This document shows, piece by piece, positions 9,035 to 17,370 of a stretch of 37,232 bases of DNA (its first letter is position 1; the number at the start of each line of letters is the position of its first letter). The position numbers and the translations under genes were made by a program. Below the pieces are notes generated by a model. The model did no database searches. It was not told the DNA's origin and was given only the letters and a program-made list of their open reading frames with translations. Origin of the DNA: QVMP01 sp047974325 (GTDB lineage Bacteria; Bacteroidota; Bacteroidia; Bacteroidales; Dysgonomonadaceae); assembly GCA_047974325.1 (NCBI GenBank), contig JBKECE010000183.1, positions 1-37,232 of the forward strand, read 5' to 3'.

Positions 9035-10093
9035 TCAAGCTGTTTTTGAATCACAGCATGCGGCTCTCAATATCTGCTCTAAGGTCATTTCCCCTGTTTT
9101 GAAAAGTTTCGATTTGTAGTCAATACCCAGTTTGTCCAAAAGCCTTGCAATATTGAACCCTGTTGCATAGAAATAGGTGGTCTTATCTGTCTCATATAAC
9201 CATTGTGAATTTTGAAGTTTAAAGTCTCTGAAGTGAGCATAGGAGTGGAAGTTCGGATCGTATTCCATTAATTGCTCTTCAGGCTTTGCTGTTGCAAACT
9301 TGCGATATAAGCTATATTCTATATATCTAGCACTTCCTTCCAATGTTTCATACATGGCTTCAACACTCGCAATATCAAAATCCAGACTCGAGATAGATTT
9401 GCTTCGTCTCTGATCTCTCAGATCGAAAAAAGAGTGGATCAGCATTCTCGTCTCAAAACTATCCACAGAGGCTAATGCTAATAACAAAACACCATTTTCT
9501 TTATCAACATCTTGCCTGAATCCGGCATCCGATCTATATATCTGCTTCAATTTGTTCTGAGAAGTGAATGCTATTTTCTTTTCAAAATAATCCAGAAAGC
9601 TTTGATGTTTGAACTGAAAACCATGAAAATATTCATGAATTACCATCGTAGCCCATTCTTCCATAGAACTCACTCCGGGAATCATCTTTTGAGTGATCTC
9701 CACACTGCTGCAATTCATGAACGGTGATCTGTAATTATAGTCTGAGACACTGTCTCCTAAAATAATTCCCACCGACATGTGAAATGGAATACTATCCAAA
9801 AGGTTTGATCGATAGATTTTAAGTGTCGGAGTTTCAAAAATGAGATTTGTATCGAATATACTCAGAAATTTGCTCGTAGGATTTGCAACATAGCAATCGG
9901 TTTCCGTATAATAGACTAGCGGCACATCAAAAACCTTGTCATCAAAATCGTGCCACACACTGTCTGCTATATATGGTTTCAAGCCATATACGAACTCTAT
10001 CCTATCAATTATCAGATCTTTCTCCGATTGTGATCTAAGCTCACAAAAAAACAGTAAAATAAAAGAAAGTAAAACTAATATTTTCCTTTTCAT
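9035..10093 (-). CDS. Putative secreted HExxH metallopeptidase
   Basis: I do not recognise a named family. The 352-residue product has an N-terminal signal peptide (MKRKILVLLSFILLFFCELRS). A zinc-protease motif HEYFHGFQ lies at about residues 153-160, and a downstream Glu in EAMYETLEGSARYIEY (about E252) could be the third ligand of a gluzincin. The segment before the motif, SMEEWATMVIHEYFHGFQ, has the helical pattern typical of these sites. I use the ATG at 10093 and not the in-frame GTG just upstream. A TATATTTG box at 10125-10118 (minus) lies about 25 bases upstream. The neighbour on the other strand is a surface lipoprotein. Substrate unknown. Confidence 0.6.
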   Translation of the reverse strand: MKRKILVLLSFILLFFCELRSQSEKDLIIDRIEFVYGLKPYIADSVWHDFDDKVFDVPLVYYTETDCYVANPTSKFLSIFDTNLIFETPTLKIYRSNLLDSIPFHMSVGIILGDSVSDYNYRSPFMNCSSVEITQKMIPGVSSMEEWATMVIHEYFHGFQFKHQSFLDYFEKKIAFTSQNKLKQIYRSDAGFRQDVDKENGVLLLALASVDSFETRMLIHSFFDLRDQRRSKSISSLDFDIASVEAMYETLEGSARYIEYSLYRKFATAKPEEQLMEYDPNFHSYAHFRDFKLQNSQWLYETDKTTYFYATGFNIARLLDKLGIDYKSKLFKTGEMTLEQILRAACCDSKTA

Positions 10094-10117
10094 CACTTTT
10101 GTAGTCAGTTATGATGT

Positions 10118-10125
10118 TCAAATAT
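10118..10125 (-). promoter_or_regulatory. TAnnTTTG element upstream of the metallopeptidase gene
   Basis: Minus strand reads TATATTTG, a perfect -7 element. Transcription would begin near 10111, 18 bases before the ATG. No -33 element was recognised. Confidence 0.45.
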
Positions 10126-10231
10126 ATCATTAAATTTCTGCTTCTATTTAAGGATTCAGTAAAAAAACAATTAACTTAAAGAATAATTTTTTAACTTTAC
10201 AAAACTTTTTTCTTTCAAAAAACTAACCCGC

Positions 10232-11572
10232 ATGAACAAATTAGCAAAGCTAATAGTCATAATATCCATTGTGATTTTTACAGGATGTGATAAAGATGAT
10301 GACAGCCTAGACCCGACTATCACAATCGAAACATCACATTTCACATTGGGAGCAAAAACAGACTTGACAGGCTATGTCAATTTTAGTACCACTGCAGATT
10401 GGACTACTTCAGCGATCAGTTATGAAGGCACAGAAGAAGGATGGTTGACAATCACCCCTGCAAGTGGCAGTGCGGGAGACAATCAGGAAATCACACTAAC
10501 GGCTTCAGTCAATGCCAGCGAGGTCACAGATCGCACAGCTTATTTAACCATCAACTACGGAGGCAAAACCCATAAACTAACAATCACTCAATCTAATTTT
10601 GAAGACAAAGACATAACAGCCAAATTCGATCCCAAATTTGCAGCTACGCTGGAAGCTAAAAATTATATTCCTCATGCCAATAAAATTATGCTTTCGGATG
10701 TAGTAGACATTACATCTATTAACGTTGCCGGGACTTATGATAGCCGAGGGTCTTTGAGTTCTTTAGCCGGAATAGAATACTTTACGGCATTAACACATTT
10801 GGATTGTTCTTATAATCAACTTGCAACGTTGAATATTACTAAAAATACAGCGTTAACAGATTTGAGTTGTCATTACAATCGACTAACAGCATTGGATGTT
10901 ACCAAGAATATAGCGTTAACACTGTTGAACTGTTCTCATAACCAATTAATGAGATTGGATGTTACTAAAAGTACAGCATTAACAGTTTTATGGTGTCCTT
11001 ATAACGAACTAAAATCTTTGGATGTTACTAAAAATACAATGCTAACAGATTTGAGCTGTTCCTATAACCAATTAACAAATTTGGATGTTACTAAAAACAC
11101 CGCATTAATAAATTTATATTGTTCTAACAATCTGATAAATACATTAAAAACTGCAAATACTGCATTAGTATTTTTGAAATGTTCTCATAACGAACTAAAA
11201 TCTTTGGATATTACTAAAAATACAGCATTAACAGTTTTGGACTGTTTTGACAATCAACTAATATCTTTGGATATTACCAAAAATACGGAGTTAACATATT
11301 TGTGGTGCTATTACAACCAATTAACAGCATTGGATACTTCTAAGAATACAGCGTTAATATATCTGCATTGTTATTTAAACAATTTAATTAAATTGGATAT
11401 TACTAATAATATGAGATTAACTGATTTATGGTGTTTTGATAATCCGGGAAACGGAACAAAATTTGTAGTAACAACTTGGGCAAGTTTCGATACATCTAAT
11501 ATTCTACCAAACTTCACCAATAGGAGTTGGTTATACAATGGCAATACAATATCGATCGAATATCAAAAATAA
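10232..11572 (+). CDS. Surface lipoprotein with BACON domain and leucine-rich repeats
   Basis: A 446-residue predicted lipoprotein. The signal ends in the lipobox FTGC with Cys19. The next residues DKDDDS match the K-(D/E)2-type export signal reported for Bacteroidota surface lipoproteins. Residues ~30-125 form a BACON domain (TADWTTSAIS...WLTITPASGSAG...RTAYLTINYGGKTHKLTITQS). From residue ~187 there are ten tandem repeats of pattern LTxLxCxxNxLxxLDxTKNTA, usually 21 residues, ending in a cap. This resembles internalin-like LRRs common in gut Bacteroidota. It is a binding module, not an enzyme. There is no T9SS tail, consistent with lipid anchoring. Ligand unknown; expressed alone. Confidence 0.85.
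   Translation: MNKLAKLIVIISIVIFTGCDKDDDSLDPTITIETSHFTLGAKTDLTGYVNFSTTADWTTSAISYEGTEEGWLTITPASGSAGDNQEITLTASVNASEVTDRTAYLTINYGGKTHKLTITQSNFEDKDITAKFDPKFAATLEAKNYIPHANKIMLSDVVDITSINVAGTYDSRGSLSSLAGIEYFTALTHLDCSYNQLATLNITKNTALTDLSCHYNRLTALDVTKNIALTLLNCSHNQLMRLDVTKSTALTVLWCPYNELKSLDVTKNTMLTDLSCSYNQLTNLDVTKNTALINLYCSNNLINTLKTANTALVFLKCSHNELKSLDITKNTALTVLDCFDNQLISLDITKNTELTYLWCYYNQLTALDTSKNTALIYLHCYLNNLIKLDITNNMRLTDLWCFDNPGNGTKFVVTTWASFDTSNILPNFTNRSWLYNGNTISIEYQK
10790..11416 (+). repeat. Ten tandem 63-bp coding repeats (LRR array)
   Basis: Ten in-phase units encode the 21-residue leucine-rich repeat. Unit six is 60 bp and encodes 20 residues (LINLYCSNNLINTLKTANTA), having lost the residue before TANTA. 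Units share long near-identical stretches such as ttggatgttactaaaaa, so recombination could change the copy number. Confidence 0.85.
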
Positions 11573-11616
11573 AAGCAGAATAAAATATTTTCGAATTTGT
11601 GTTTCATAGGATGAGT

Positions 11617-11631
11617 CGCAAGCTTTTTGCG
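11617..11631. terminator. Possible short terminator between convergent genes
   Basis: CGCAA / TTGCG stem with a 5-base GCTTT loop between the LRR lipoprotein and the convergent dipeptidase gene. The stem is short, so confidence is low. Confidence 0.3.
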
Positions 11632-11652
11632 TTTATCAAATCTATAAAATCA

Positions 11653-12384
11653 TTATTCAATCAGTCTGCATTTCTTCTTGGCTTCAGTCAATGGCAAAGC
11701 ATTGAAGTGCCACCATTCGCCACTCACAGTGAGAAAACCGGCATCCGTCATCACTCGCCGCAAGATTAAGCGGTTTTCCAATTGTTTCTTTGTCAGATAG
11801 CTTTTCTCATCCCTGATTCCGGCTTCTTTACCGAAAAAATCAAATTTTGTACCCATATCCAAAGGCGCACCCATAGAATCACACACTGTGAGATCTACGG
11901 CTATGCCATAGTTGTGCAGTCCTGTGCGTGCCGGATTTGCCAGATAGACTTTATATTTCGTGCCTTGCACTGCTGCATACATTCTTTTTTGCACAGACAA
12001 TGGTCGTGCAGCATCATAGACAAGAAGACTCAGATTGGGATAATTTTTTTTCAGCAATTTCTGTGCGTGAAGCAATTTTTCGGCAGCAAGAGGATGTAAA
12101 TAGGCATTCTCCAATGTATCGTAGAGGACTGTTTTCGTGAAATTATCCTTTGTTGCATATTTCAATTCAACACAGATCGTCGAATCCAATTCGGACACAT
12201 TCACCAATCCGCAGTTAATCATCTTCTGTTCAATCAGCGATATTTTTCGCGATTCAGCTTTCTGAGGTTGACCGGAATCCGATTTACAGTTAATACACTC
12301 ATTATCAACACCTTTCTTTTCTTTATTGCAAGAAAAAAGATAAGCTACTGATAAACAGCAAATAAGTACAAAAATAGTTCTCAT
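11653..12384 (-). CDS. D-alanyl-D-alanine dipeptidase (VanX/DdpX family), lipoprotein
   Basis: A zinc dipeptidase that cleaves D-Ala-D-Ala. Visible active-site elements are YDAARPLSVQKRMY (the conserved Arg), GLHNYGIAVDLTV (zinc His and Asp) and GEWWHF (catalytic Glu and zinc His). The 243-residue protein has a lipoprotein signal with lipobox LFSC (Cys19), so it acts in the periplasm, unlike cytoplasmic VanX of resistance clusters. It is last in a four-gene operon, 17 bases after the GH3/serine hydrolase gene. No vanH or vanA homologue is near. A role in peptidoglycan peptide salvage, not glycopeptide resistance, is inferred. Confidence 0.9.
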   Translation of the reverse strand: MRTIFVLICCLSVAYLFSCNKEKKGVDNECINCKSDSGQPQKAESRKISLIEQKMINCGLVNVSELDSTICVELKYATKDNFTKTVLYDTLENAYLHPLAAEKLLHAQKLLKKNYPNLSLLVYDAARPLSVQKRMYAAVQGTKYKVYLANPARTGLHNYGIAVDLTVCDSMGAPLDMGTKFDFFGKEAGIRDEKSYLTKKQLENRLILRRVMTDAGFLTVSGEWWHFNALPLTEAKKKCRLIE

Positions 12385-12401
12385 TCGTCATCATTTCCAG
12401 A

Positions 12402-15389
12402 TTATTTCATCGCATTGTATATCTCCTCTTGTATTCTTGTTCTGATATTCAAGGACATTAACTTTCGGTTGGAACGTTTTTCGTTCACCCTGTTTGATAA
12501 GAAAATATATATCAACTGGTTGTCCGGATCTACCCAGAAGCAAGTCCCTGTGAATCCAGTGTGTCCGTAGGTTGCCAAAGGTGTGCTGGGACTACATGGA
12601 TTTGCATTGCTATTCCGCACGTCAGGCTTGTCAAAACCCAATCCACGGCGAGACATTCCACTCTTGGTGATAGTGAAAGCCCGGCAAGTTTGTTTAGACA
12701 AATATCGCTCGCCACCATATTCACCCTGATTGAGGAACATCTGACAAAGCTTTGCTATATCATTGGCATTGGAAAACAGTCCGGCATTACCCGAAATACC
12801 GCCCTGAAAAGCTGCTCCTTCGTCATGAACATAGCCTTGCAAGAGTTGTTTGCGAAGAAAATCATCTTTTTCGGTGGGAACAATATTATCCTTGACGAAC
12901 TTATCCAATGGTTTATAAGTGGTAGTATAAGCACCCAACCTCTGATAGAAATTCTGCTGTAAGAATGAGTTGATGTCCATCTTACTGATATTCTCCACAG
13001 CTTCTTTTATCAACATAAAGTTCAGGCAGCTATATAAATATCCGGCTGATGGTCTAAGCTTGACATCGGCAATGCTTTGCAGGATTGTATCTTTATACGA
13101 ATCGCTGGCATAGAGTTTATCTGCAATCTGTAACCCAAAACCTTTCTTAGGTGTAGTAGATATGAGGTTGGGATTAAATTTAAAATCTGTTCTTGCCCAT
13201 GTATTTTTATCAAATTCGACTGAATAAAGAGAAGTCTGTTTCGTACTGAAAAGTTTGCCATCATAGCTATTTTCATCTATAGCAGCCATATAATAAGGCA
13301 AAAATGCAGGAAGCCCCGTTTCATGAAACAATGCCTGACGAAGTGTTATATTTTCCTTATCAGTACCTTTCAACACTGCAACATACTTGCTCAGTTTGTC
13401 GTTTTGTCCGATTTTGCCTTCATCAAATAATTTCATCACGGCAGGAACTGTAGCAACTGCTTTCGTCATAGATGCCAGATCGTATAAATTATCATTTGTG
13501 ACAGCCTGTTTGGACGAATAAGAGAATGTTCCGAATGATGAATTGTAAAACACCACTCCGTCTTTTGCGATCAGCACCTGACAACCGGGATAAGCTTTTT
13601 GAGTGATACCCTCTTTGATCACACTCTCTATGCGAGCCAGCTTGGAAGACGGGATGCCCACTTCCTCTGGAATGCTGTAGCTCAACCTCTCTTTGACTGT
13701 TTTTAGCCCTGTACCTTCTTTATAAAGCCCATCCACCGAAACAGGTAGCTTCCCATTCACGGCATTTCCACCAAAGATTGCCTGCCCTGCATAATCATTT
13801 GAAAACTGAGTGTCTTCGTATGCAACATACACTCCATCCGCATCTTTAATGGTCGCGGTAAAATTTTTCATCTGATAAGGAGTAACAAAAAACACAAGGA
13901 TGCTTTTCTTTCCATCACAAAGGGCTCGCAAGCTATCTTCAGAATACGCTTTATTGTCATGGATCGAAATGATAACAACATTGAAATCTGCCAACTGAGT
14001 CTTCAAAGCACCCAAATCTTTATCGGAAGATGCCGAAAAATCAGTCGTATTGGCATATTGACGAACCGTACGTTGAAATTTGTTGCCCTTGGGATTTCCC
14101 AATGAGATCACTGCAATATTCTTTTTGTCTAAAGCCTCCAGAGGAAGGATATTTTTTTCATTTTTCAGTAACGTAATCCCTTTCTCGTTCAATTTTCGGG
14201 TAATCCATTCAGCATTGGGTGTATTGAGTGCATCCAACAGATTTTTAGTTGCAATCTGAGGTTTTATCTGCAAGCCCAGAATATATTTCCATTTCAGTAT
14301 TTTCCTACATTTTTCATTGATAAGATCCTCTGTCAAAATGGTATCTGCTATGGCTTTTTTTATAGCTGCAAATTCTTTTTCAGGAGAGATAGGTCCCAAC
14401 AAAACATCATTTCCGGCCTTGAGCAAACGGATGCTCATATCCACTTCGTCAGAGATACCTTTCATAGCTAAGCCATCCGAGAAAATCAAACCCGTGAAGC
14501 CCATTTTGTCTTTCAACAAATCGGTGACGATTGCCTTTGACAAAGAGCTGGGTTCTCCGGAAGCATCGAGTGCCGGCACATTGAGATGTCCGATCATAAC
14601 TCCTCCGAATCCGCTTTTTATATACTCCCGGAAAGGATAAAGTTCCACATCTTCCAACCTGTCACGATTGTGCTCGACCAGAGGCAAAGTATAGTGGGAA
14701 TCTGTAGATGTGTCTCCATGGCCGGGAAAGTGTTTCGCGACAGATAAAACACCACCATCTTCCAAACCCTTTGCATACATTCTCGACAGCCGTGTCACAA
14801 TTTTCGGTTCTTCGCCGTAAGAACGTAAGCCGATCACAGGATTTACAGAATTACTGTTCACATCAACATCAGGTGCATAGTTGATTTGAATACCCATTAT
14901 TTTGCATTGGCGAGCCATTTCTTTTCCATAATAATAGAGTAATGAATCGTCTTGAACAGCTCCCAACATCATGTTTTTAGGAAAACGGGTAGTGTTATCA
15001 AGCCGCATAGACAAGCCCCATTCTCCATCGATGGATATCAGCAAGGGTGTTTTTGCTGCCGACTGGCACAGATTTGTCAGTTCGGCTTGGTTCAACGGTG
15101 TCCCTTTCAGGAATATGATTCCACCTATGTATTGATCATTCACATAACCCAGCAATTTTTTCTTGTTCGCATCTGTGTTTTCACCCGTAGTGATAGCTGT
15201 GATCAACTGCCCGATACGTTGGTCGGGTGTCAGGGAATTAAAAACAGAATCTACCCAAGCCGTCATTTTTTTCTGATCAACTTTTTTTTCCATAGTAGGT
15301 ACAATTCCGATTTGTCCGAAACTATAAGAAAAGGAGCCTAAAGCCAATAACAGTAATACAAAATATTTCTTCACCTGTGTCAAATTCAT
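12402..15389 (-). CDS. GH3 beta-N-acetylhexosaminidase fused to beta-lactamase-type serine hydrolase
   Basis: A 995-residue exported two-enzyme fusion. After a signal peptide (residues 1-25) comes a GH3 NagZ-like domain (about 40-400). It has the loop KHFPGHGDTSTDSH, whose H223 and nearby His/Asp form the NagZ-type acid/base dyad, and the nucleophile region IFSDGLAMKG (about D305). A GH3 C-terminal segment follows to ~570. The C-terminal domain (about 580-995) is a class C beta-lactamase/D-aminopeptidase-type fold with SMTK (S640-K643), YSCLN (Y786) and GHTGFTG. The start ATG overlaps the upstream stop as ATGA (15386-15389). With the dipeptidase downstream, the pair of activities suggests stepwise breakdown of cell-wall fragments, which is inference. 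Confidence 0.9.
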   Translation of the reverse strand: MNLTQVKKYFVLLLLALGSFSYSFGQIGIVPTMEKKVDQKKMTAWVDSVFNSLTPDQRIGQLITAITTGENTDANKKKLLGYVNDQYIGGIIFLKGTPLNQAELTNLCQSAAKTPLLISIDGEWGLSMRLDNTTRFPKNMMLGAVQDDSLLYYYGKEMARQCKIMGIQINYAPDVDVNSNSVNPVIGLRSYGEEPKIVTRLSRMYAKGLEDGGVLSVAKHFPGHGDTSTDSHYTLPLVEHNRDRLEDVELYPFREYIKSGFGGVMIGHLNVPALDASGEPSSLSKAIVTDLLKDKMGFTGLIFSDGLAMKGISDEVDMSIRLLKAGNDVLLGPISPEKEFAAIKKAIADTILTEDLINEKCRKILKWKYILGLQIKPQIATKNLLDALNTPNAEWITRKLNEKGITLLKNEKNILPLEALDKKNIAVISLGNPKGNKFQRTVRQYANTTDFSASSDKDLGALKTQLADFNVVIISIHDNKAYSEDSLRALCDGKKSILVFFVTPYQMKNFTATIKDADGVYVAYEDTQFSNDYAGQAIFGGNAVNGKLPVSVDGLYKEGTGLKTVKERLSYSIPEEVGIPSSKLARIESVIKEGITQKAYPGCQVLIAKDGVVFYNSSFGTFSYSSKQAVTNDNLYDLASMTKAVATVPAVMKLFDEGKIGQNDKLSKYVAVLKGTDKENITLRQALFHETGLPAFLPYYMAAIDENSYDGKLFSTKQTSLYSVEFDKNTWARTDFKFNPNLISTTPKKGFGLQIADKLYASDSYKDTILQSIADVKLRPSAGYLYSCLNFMLIKEAVENISKMDINSFLQQNFYQRLGAYTTTYKPLDKFVKDNIVPTEKDDFLRKQLLQGYVHDEGAAFQGGISGNAGLFSNANDIAKLCQMFLNQGEYGGERYLSKQTCRAFTITKSGMSRRGLGFDKPDVRNSNANPCSPSTPLATYGHTGFTGTCFWVDPDNQLIYIFLSNRVNEKRSNRKLMSLNIRTRIQEEIYNAMK

Positions 15390-16249
15390 TTTTTCACTTT
15401 ATCGAGTTTCACGTCAATTTTATCCACATAAACACCATTTTTCCCAGTCTGAAAAATCAAGATATCTTTTCCATCCAAATTTTTTCTAACATCAGGTTTT
15501 TCCATGAAAGTATGTGAATGTCCGCCAATAATGATATCGACATATCTCGATTGTTCTGCCAGCACAGGATCTACAATATCTCCATCTACGTGCATCGTGT
15601 AGCCTATGTGAGAGAGGCAGATGATAAGGTCGCACCGTTCCTGTTCTTTGAGCATTTTGGCATATTTATTAACTGATTCTATGATCGGATTAAAAATCAT
15701 TCCTTCATATTTTTCTTTCTGTACAAGCCCATCCGGATCAGCTCCAACACCAAGCACCCCAATCTTCAATCCATCTTTTTTAATTATGATATAAGGTTTT
15801 ACAAGCCCTTTCAGCACGGTGTTTGAAAAATCGTAATTGCAATTCACAATCGGAAAATTCAGTTCACTTACAATCCGCTTCAATGTATCCAGACCATCAT
15901 CAAATTCATGATTTCCCAAAGTGCCTGCATCATAACCGATCAGGTTCATCACTTTGGTTTCGACACGTCCGCCAAACATATTGAAATAGGGCGTTCCCTG
16001 AACAAAATCACCGGCATCGAACACCAAAACATTCTTATTTTCTTTTCTCACTTTATCTATATATGCCGCACGCCTGACAGCTCCACCCTTGTCCGGATAT
16101 GTATTGTCTGTTGCGGGCAATGGCTCTATGCGACTGTGTGTATCATTTGTGCTCAAAAGCACAATGTTTTTCTGGGCAAATATTGTTCCTGATACAAAAA
16201 ACAGAATGAATAAAATGATATATTTTGCTTTTAAATCCGTCAGTCTCAT
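15386..16249 (-). CDS. 5'-nucleotidase/UshA-type metallophosphatase domain protein
   Basis: A 287-residue exported protein (signal peptide to about residue 25, ending IFAQ) containing the catalytic half of the UshA/5'-nucleotidase family. The calcineurin-like metal motifs are complete: STNDTHSRIEP, DAGDFVQGTPYFN, GTLGNHEFDDG, CLSHIGYT and IIIGGHSHTF. The substrate-binding C-terminal domain is absent here and is encoded by the gene immediately upstream (5-base gap). The stop overlaps the next start. It probably removes phosphate from periplasmic nucleotides or sugar phosphates; the exact substrate is not visible. Confidence 0.9.
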   Translation of the reverse strand: MRLTDLKAKYIILFILFFVSGTIFAQKNIVLLSTNDTHSRIEPLPATDNTYPDKGGAVRRAAYIDKVRKENKNVLVFDAGDFVQGTPYFNMFGGRVETKVMNLIGYDAGTLGNHEFDDGLDTLKRIVSELNFPIVNCNYDFSNTVLKGLVKPYIIIKKDGLKIGVLGVGADPDGLVQKEKYEGMIFNPIIESVNKYAKMLKEQERCDLIICLSHIGYTMHVDGDIVDPVLAEQSRYVDIIIGGHSHTFMEKPDVRKNLDGKDILIFQTGKNGVYVDKIDVKLDKVKK

Positions 16250-16254
16250 CTCAC

Positions 16255-17010
16255 TTAATTTTTGATTGTTATTCTACCGTCCAAAACCGAATTTATTTGT
16301 TGACCAGCCTTTGTTTGTTCCTTTACATAGTCGATCATGTAGGTTCGAAGCAAAAGACCGAGAGGAGTCACTGAATCTTCTTTTTTCAGAGCTTCCATCC
16401 CATCGTTGCCTTCAGCCAGATAGTCAAGAGTGACCAGCGAATATGTCTTTTTCGGATCCACAGGTTGTCCGTTCACAGTTGCACTTAACAGTTTGCCATC
16501 TTTGGTGATTTCCAAATGAGCCGAAGATGAAATTCCTGCACCTCCCATTTTAGCATACGATTCAAAAACTTCGGTCAACACAGAGCCTTTCACCTTTACC
16601 AGCACAAGCGCATTATCGAAAGAATATATTTCATACATGTTCCCAAGCGTTATATTACCTTTTGCCAGATTAGCCCGGTGACCGTTAACATTCATCAGAG
16701 CCAAATCACAATGTCCTGAAGTGAATTTATCGCCAGCTTTCTCCATTGCATCGGAAGTCCAGTTTGTGAGCAAACTCTCACCTCGTCCCAAATTCATATC
16801 CTGAACAGCGACACCTATGACCTGATTCATTTCTTTATCTAACTGAGCCTTGTATCCATCTACCAACAATTGCATTGGCGTCACTGTTGCCGGATCATAG
16901 GTTGCATCCATCTCTGTTCTGATTCCGGTCATGGAGACAACGGCATAATGCTGCTTACAAGCCACAAACATGAATACAAGCAGCATAGAAGGCAAAATAT
17001 ACTTCTTCAT
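16255..17010 (-). CDS. 5'-nucleotidase C-terminal domain lipoprotein
   Basis: About 250 residues matching the 5_nucleotid_C domain that normally follows the phosphatase domain in UshA. Typical stretches are LLTNWTSDAMEKAG, DLALMNVNGHRANLAKGNITLGNMYEIYSFDNALVLVKVKG, and KTYSLVTLDYLAEGNDGM. The N-terminus MKKYILPSMLLVFMFVACK is a lipoprotein signal (lipobox FVAC, Cys18). I place the start at the ATG at 17010; a TTG three codons earlier is less likely. First gene of the four-gene salvage operon. It presumably pairs with the separate catalytic domain next door. Confidence 0.88.
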   Translation of the reverse strand: MKKYILPSMLLVFMFVACKQHYAVVSMTGIRTEMDATYDPATVTPMQLLVDGYKAQLDKEMNQVIGVAVQDMNLGRGESLLTNWTSDAMEKAGDKFTSGHCDLALMNVNGHRANLAKGNITLGNMYEIYSFDNALVLVKVKGSVLTEVFESYAKMGGAGISSSAHLEITKDGKLLSATVNGQPVDPKKTYSLVTLDYLAEGNDGMEALKKEDSVTPLGLLLRTYMIDYVKEQTKAGQQINSVLDGRITIKN

Positions 17011-17370
17011 ATCAAACAAATGTTATTTTATAAAAATCAAAGATAAAGAAATATGCAGAAATATGCAGCCGATATTACATTAACGAAATATAAAATAGTG
17101 ACCGGGAAGTATTGTTCATAAAAGAACTTCAAAAGTGCCATATAGCAACAATGCACAGCTATTTTATTTATTCACAAAAAGATGAAAGGTAAAAGGAATG
17201 TGTTTTTCAGGTAAGATTATAAGGAAAAAAGAATCTATAGCAATACTAACTGTACAATGAACATTTCTGCTCACAACTTAAGAAGTATTTTAATCCGGCT
17301 TTGCCGAGGATTATATATCAATTACTGCTTCCAATCCGATTCTGAATCTGAGATAAAATAGCTGCCATGT
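17011..17370. other. AT-rich intergenic region before the salvage operon
   Basis: No gene seen. It holds the operon promoter (17038-17045). Directly upstream is a tandem AGAAATATGC duplication (17047-17066) that would lie over the -33 position. An imperfect hairpin at 17292-17312 (AATCC GGC / GCC GA GGATT) may be a weak terminator for the 114-residue gene or a remnant. Confidence 0.4.
17038..17045 (-). promoter_or_regulatory. TAnnTTTG element of the four-gene salvage operon
   Basis: Minus strand reads TATCTTTG. Predicted transcription start is near 17031, about 20 bases before the ATG at 17010. No clear TTTG was found at -33; that place is occupied by the tandem 10-bp repeat. Confidence 0.5.

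Noticed and set aside
10790..11416. Regular repeats that could look like a CRISPR array
   Set aside because: Units are contiguous 63-bp coding repeats in frame with no spacers and they encode leucine-rich repeats.
11653..12384. Glycopeptide-resistance (van) cluster
   Set aside because: Only the dipeptidase is present. There is no vanH, vanA/B ligase or VanRS pair, and it is a lipoprotein.
12561..12962. Plus-strand open frame opposite the GH3/serine hydrolase gene
   Set aside because: It lies wholly within a well-supported gene, has no family features and only reflects codon use on the opposite strand.
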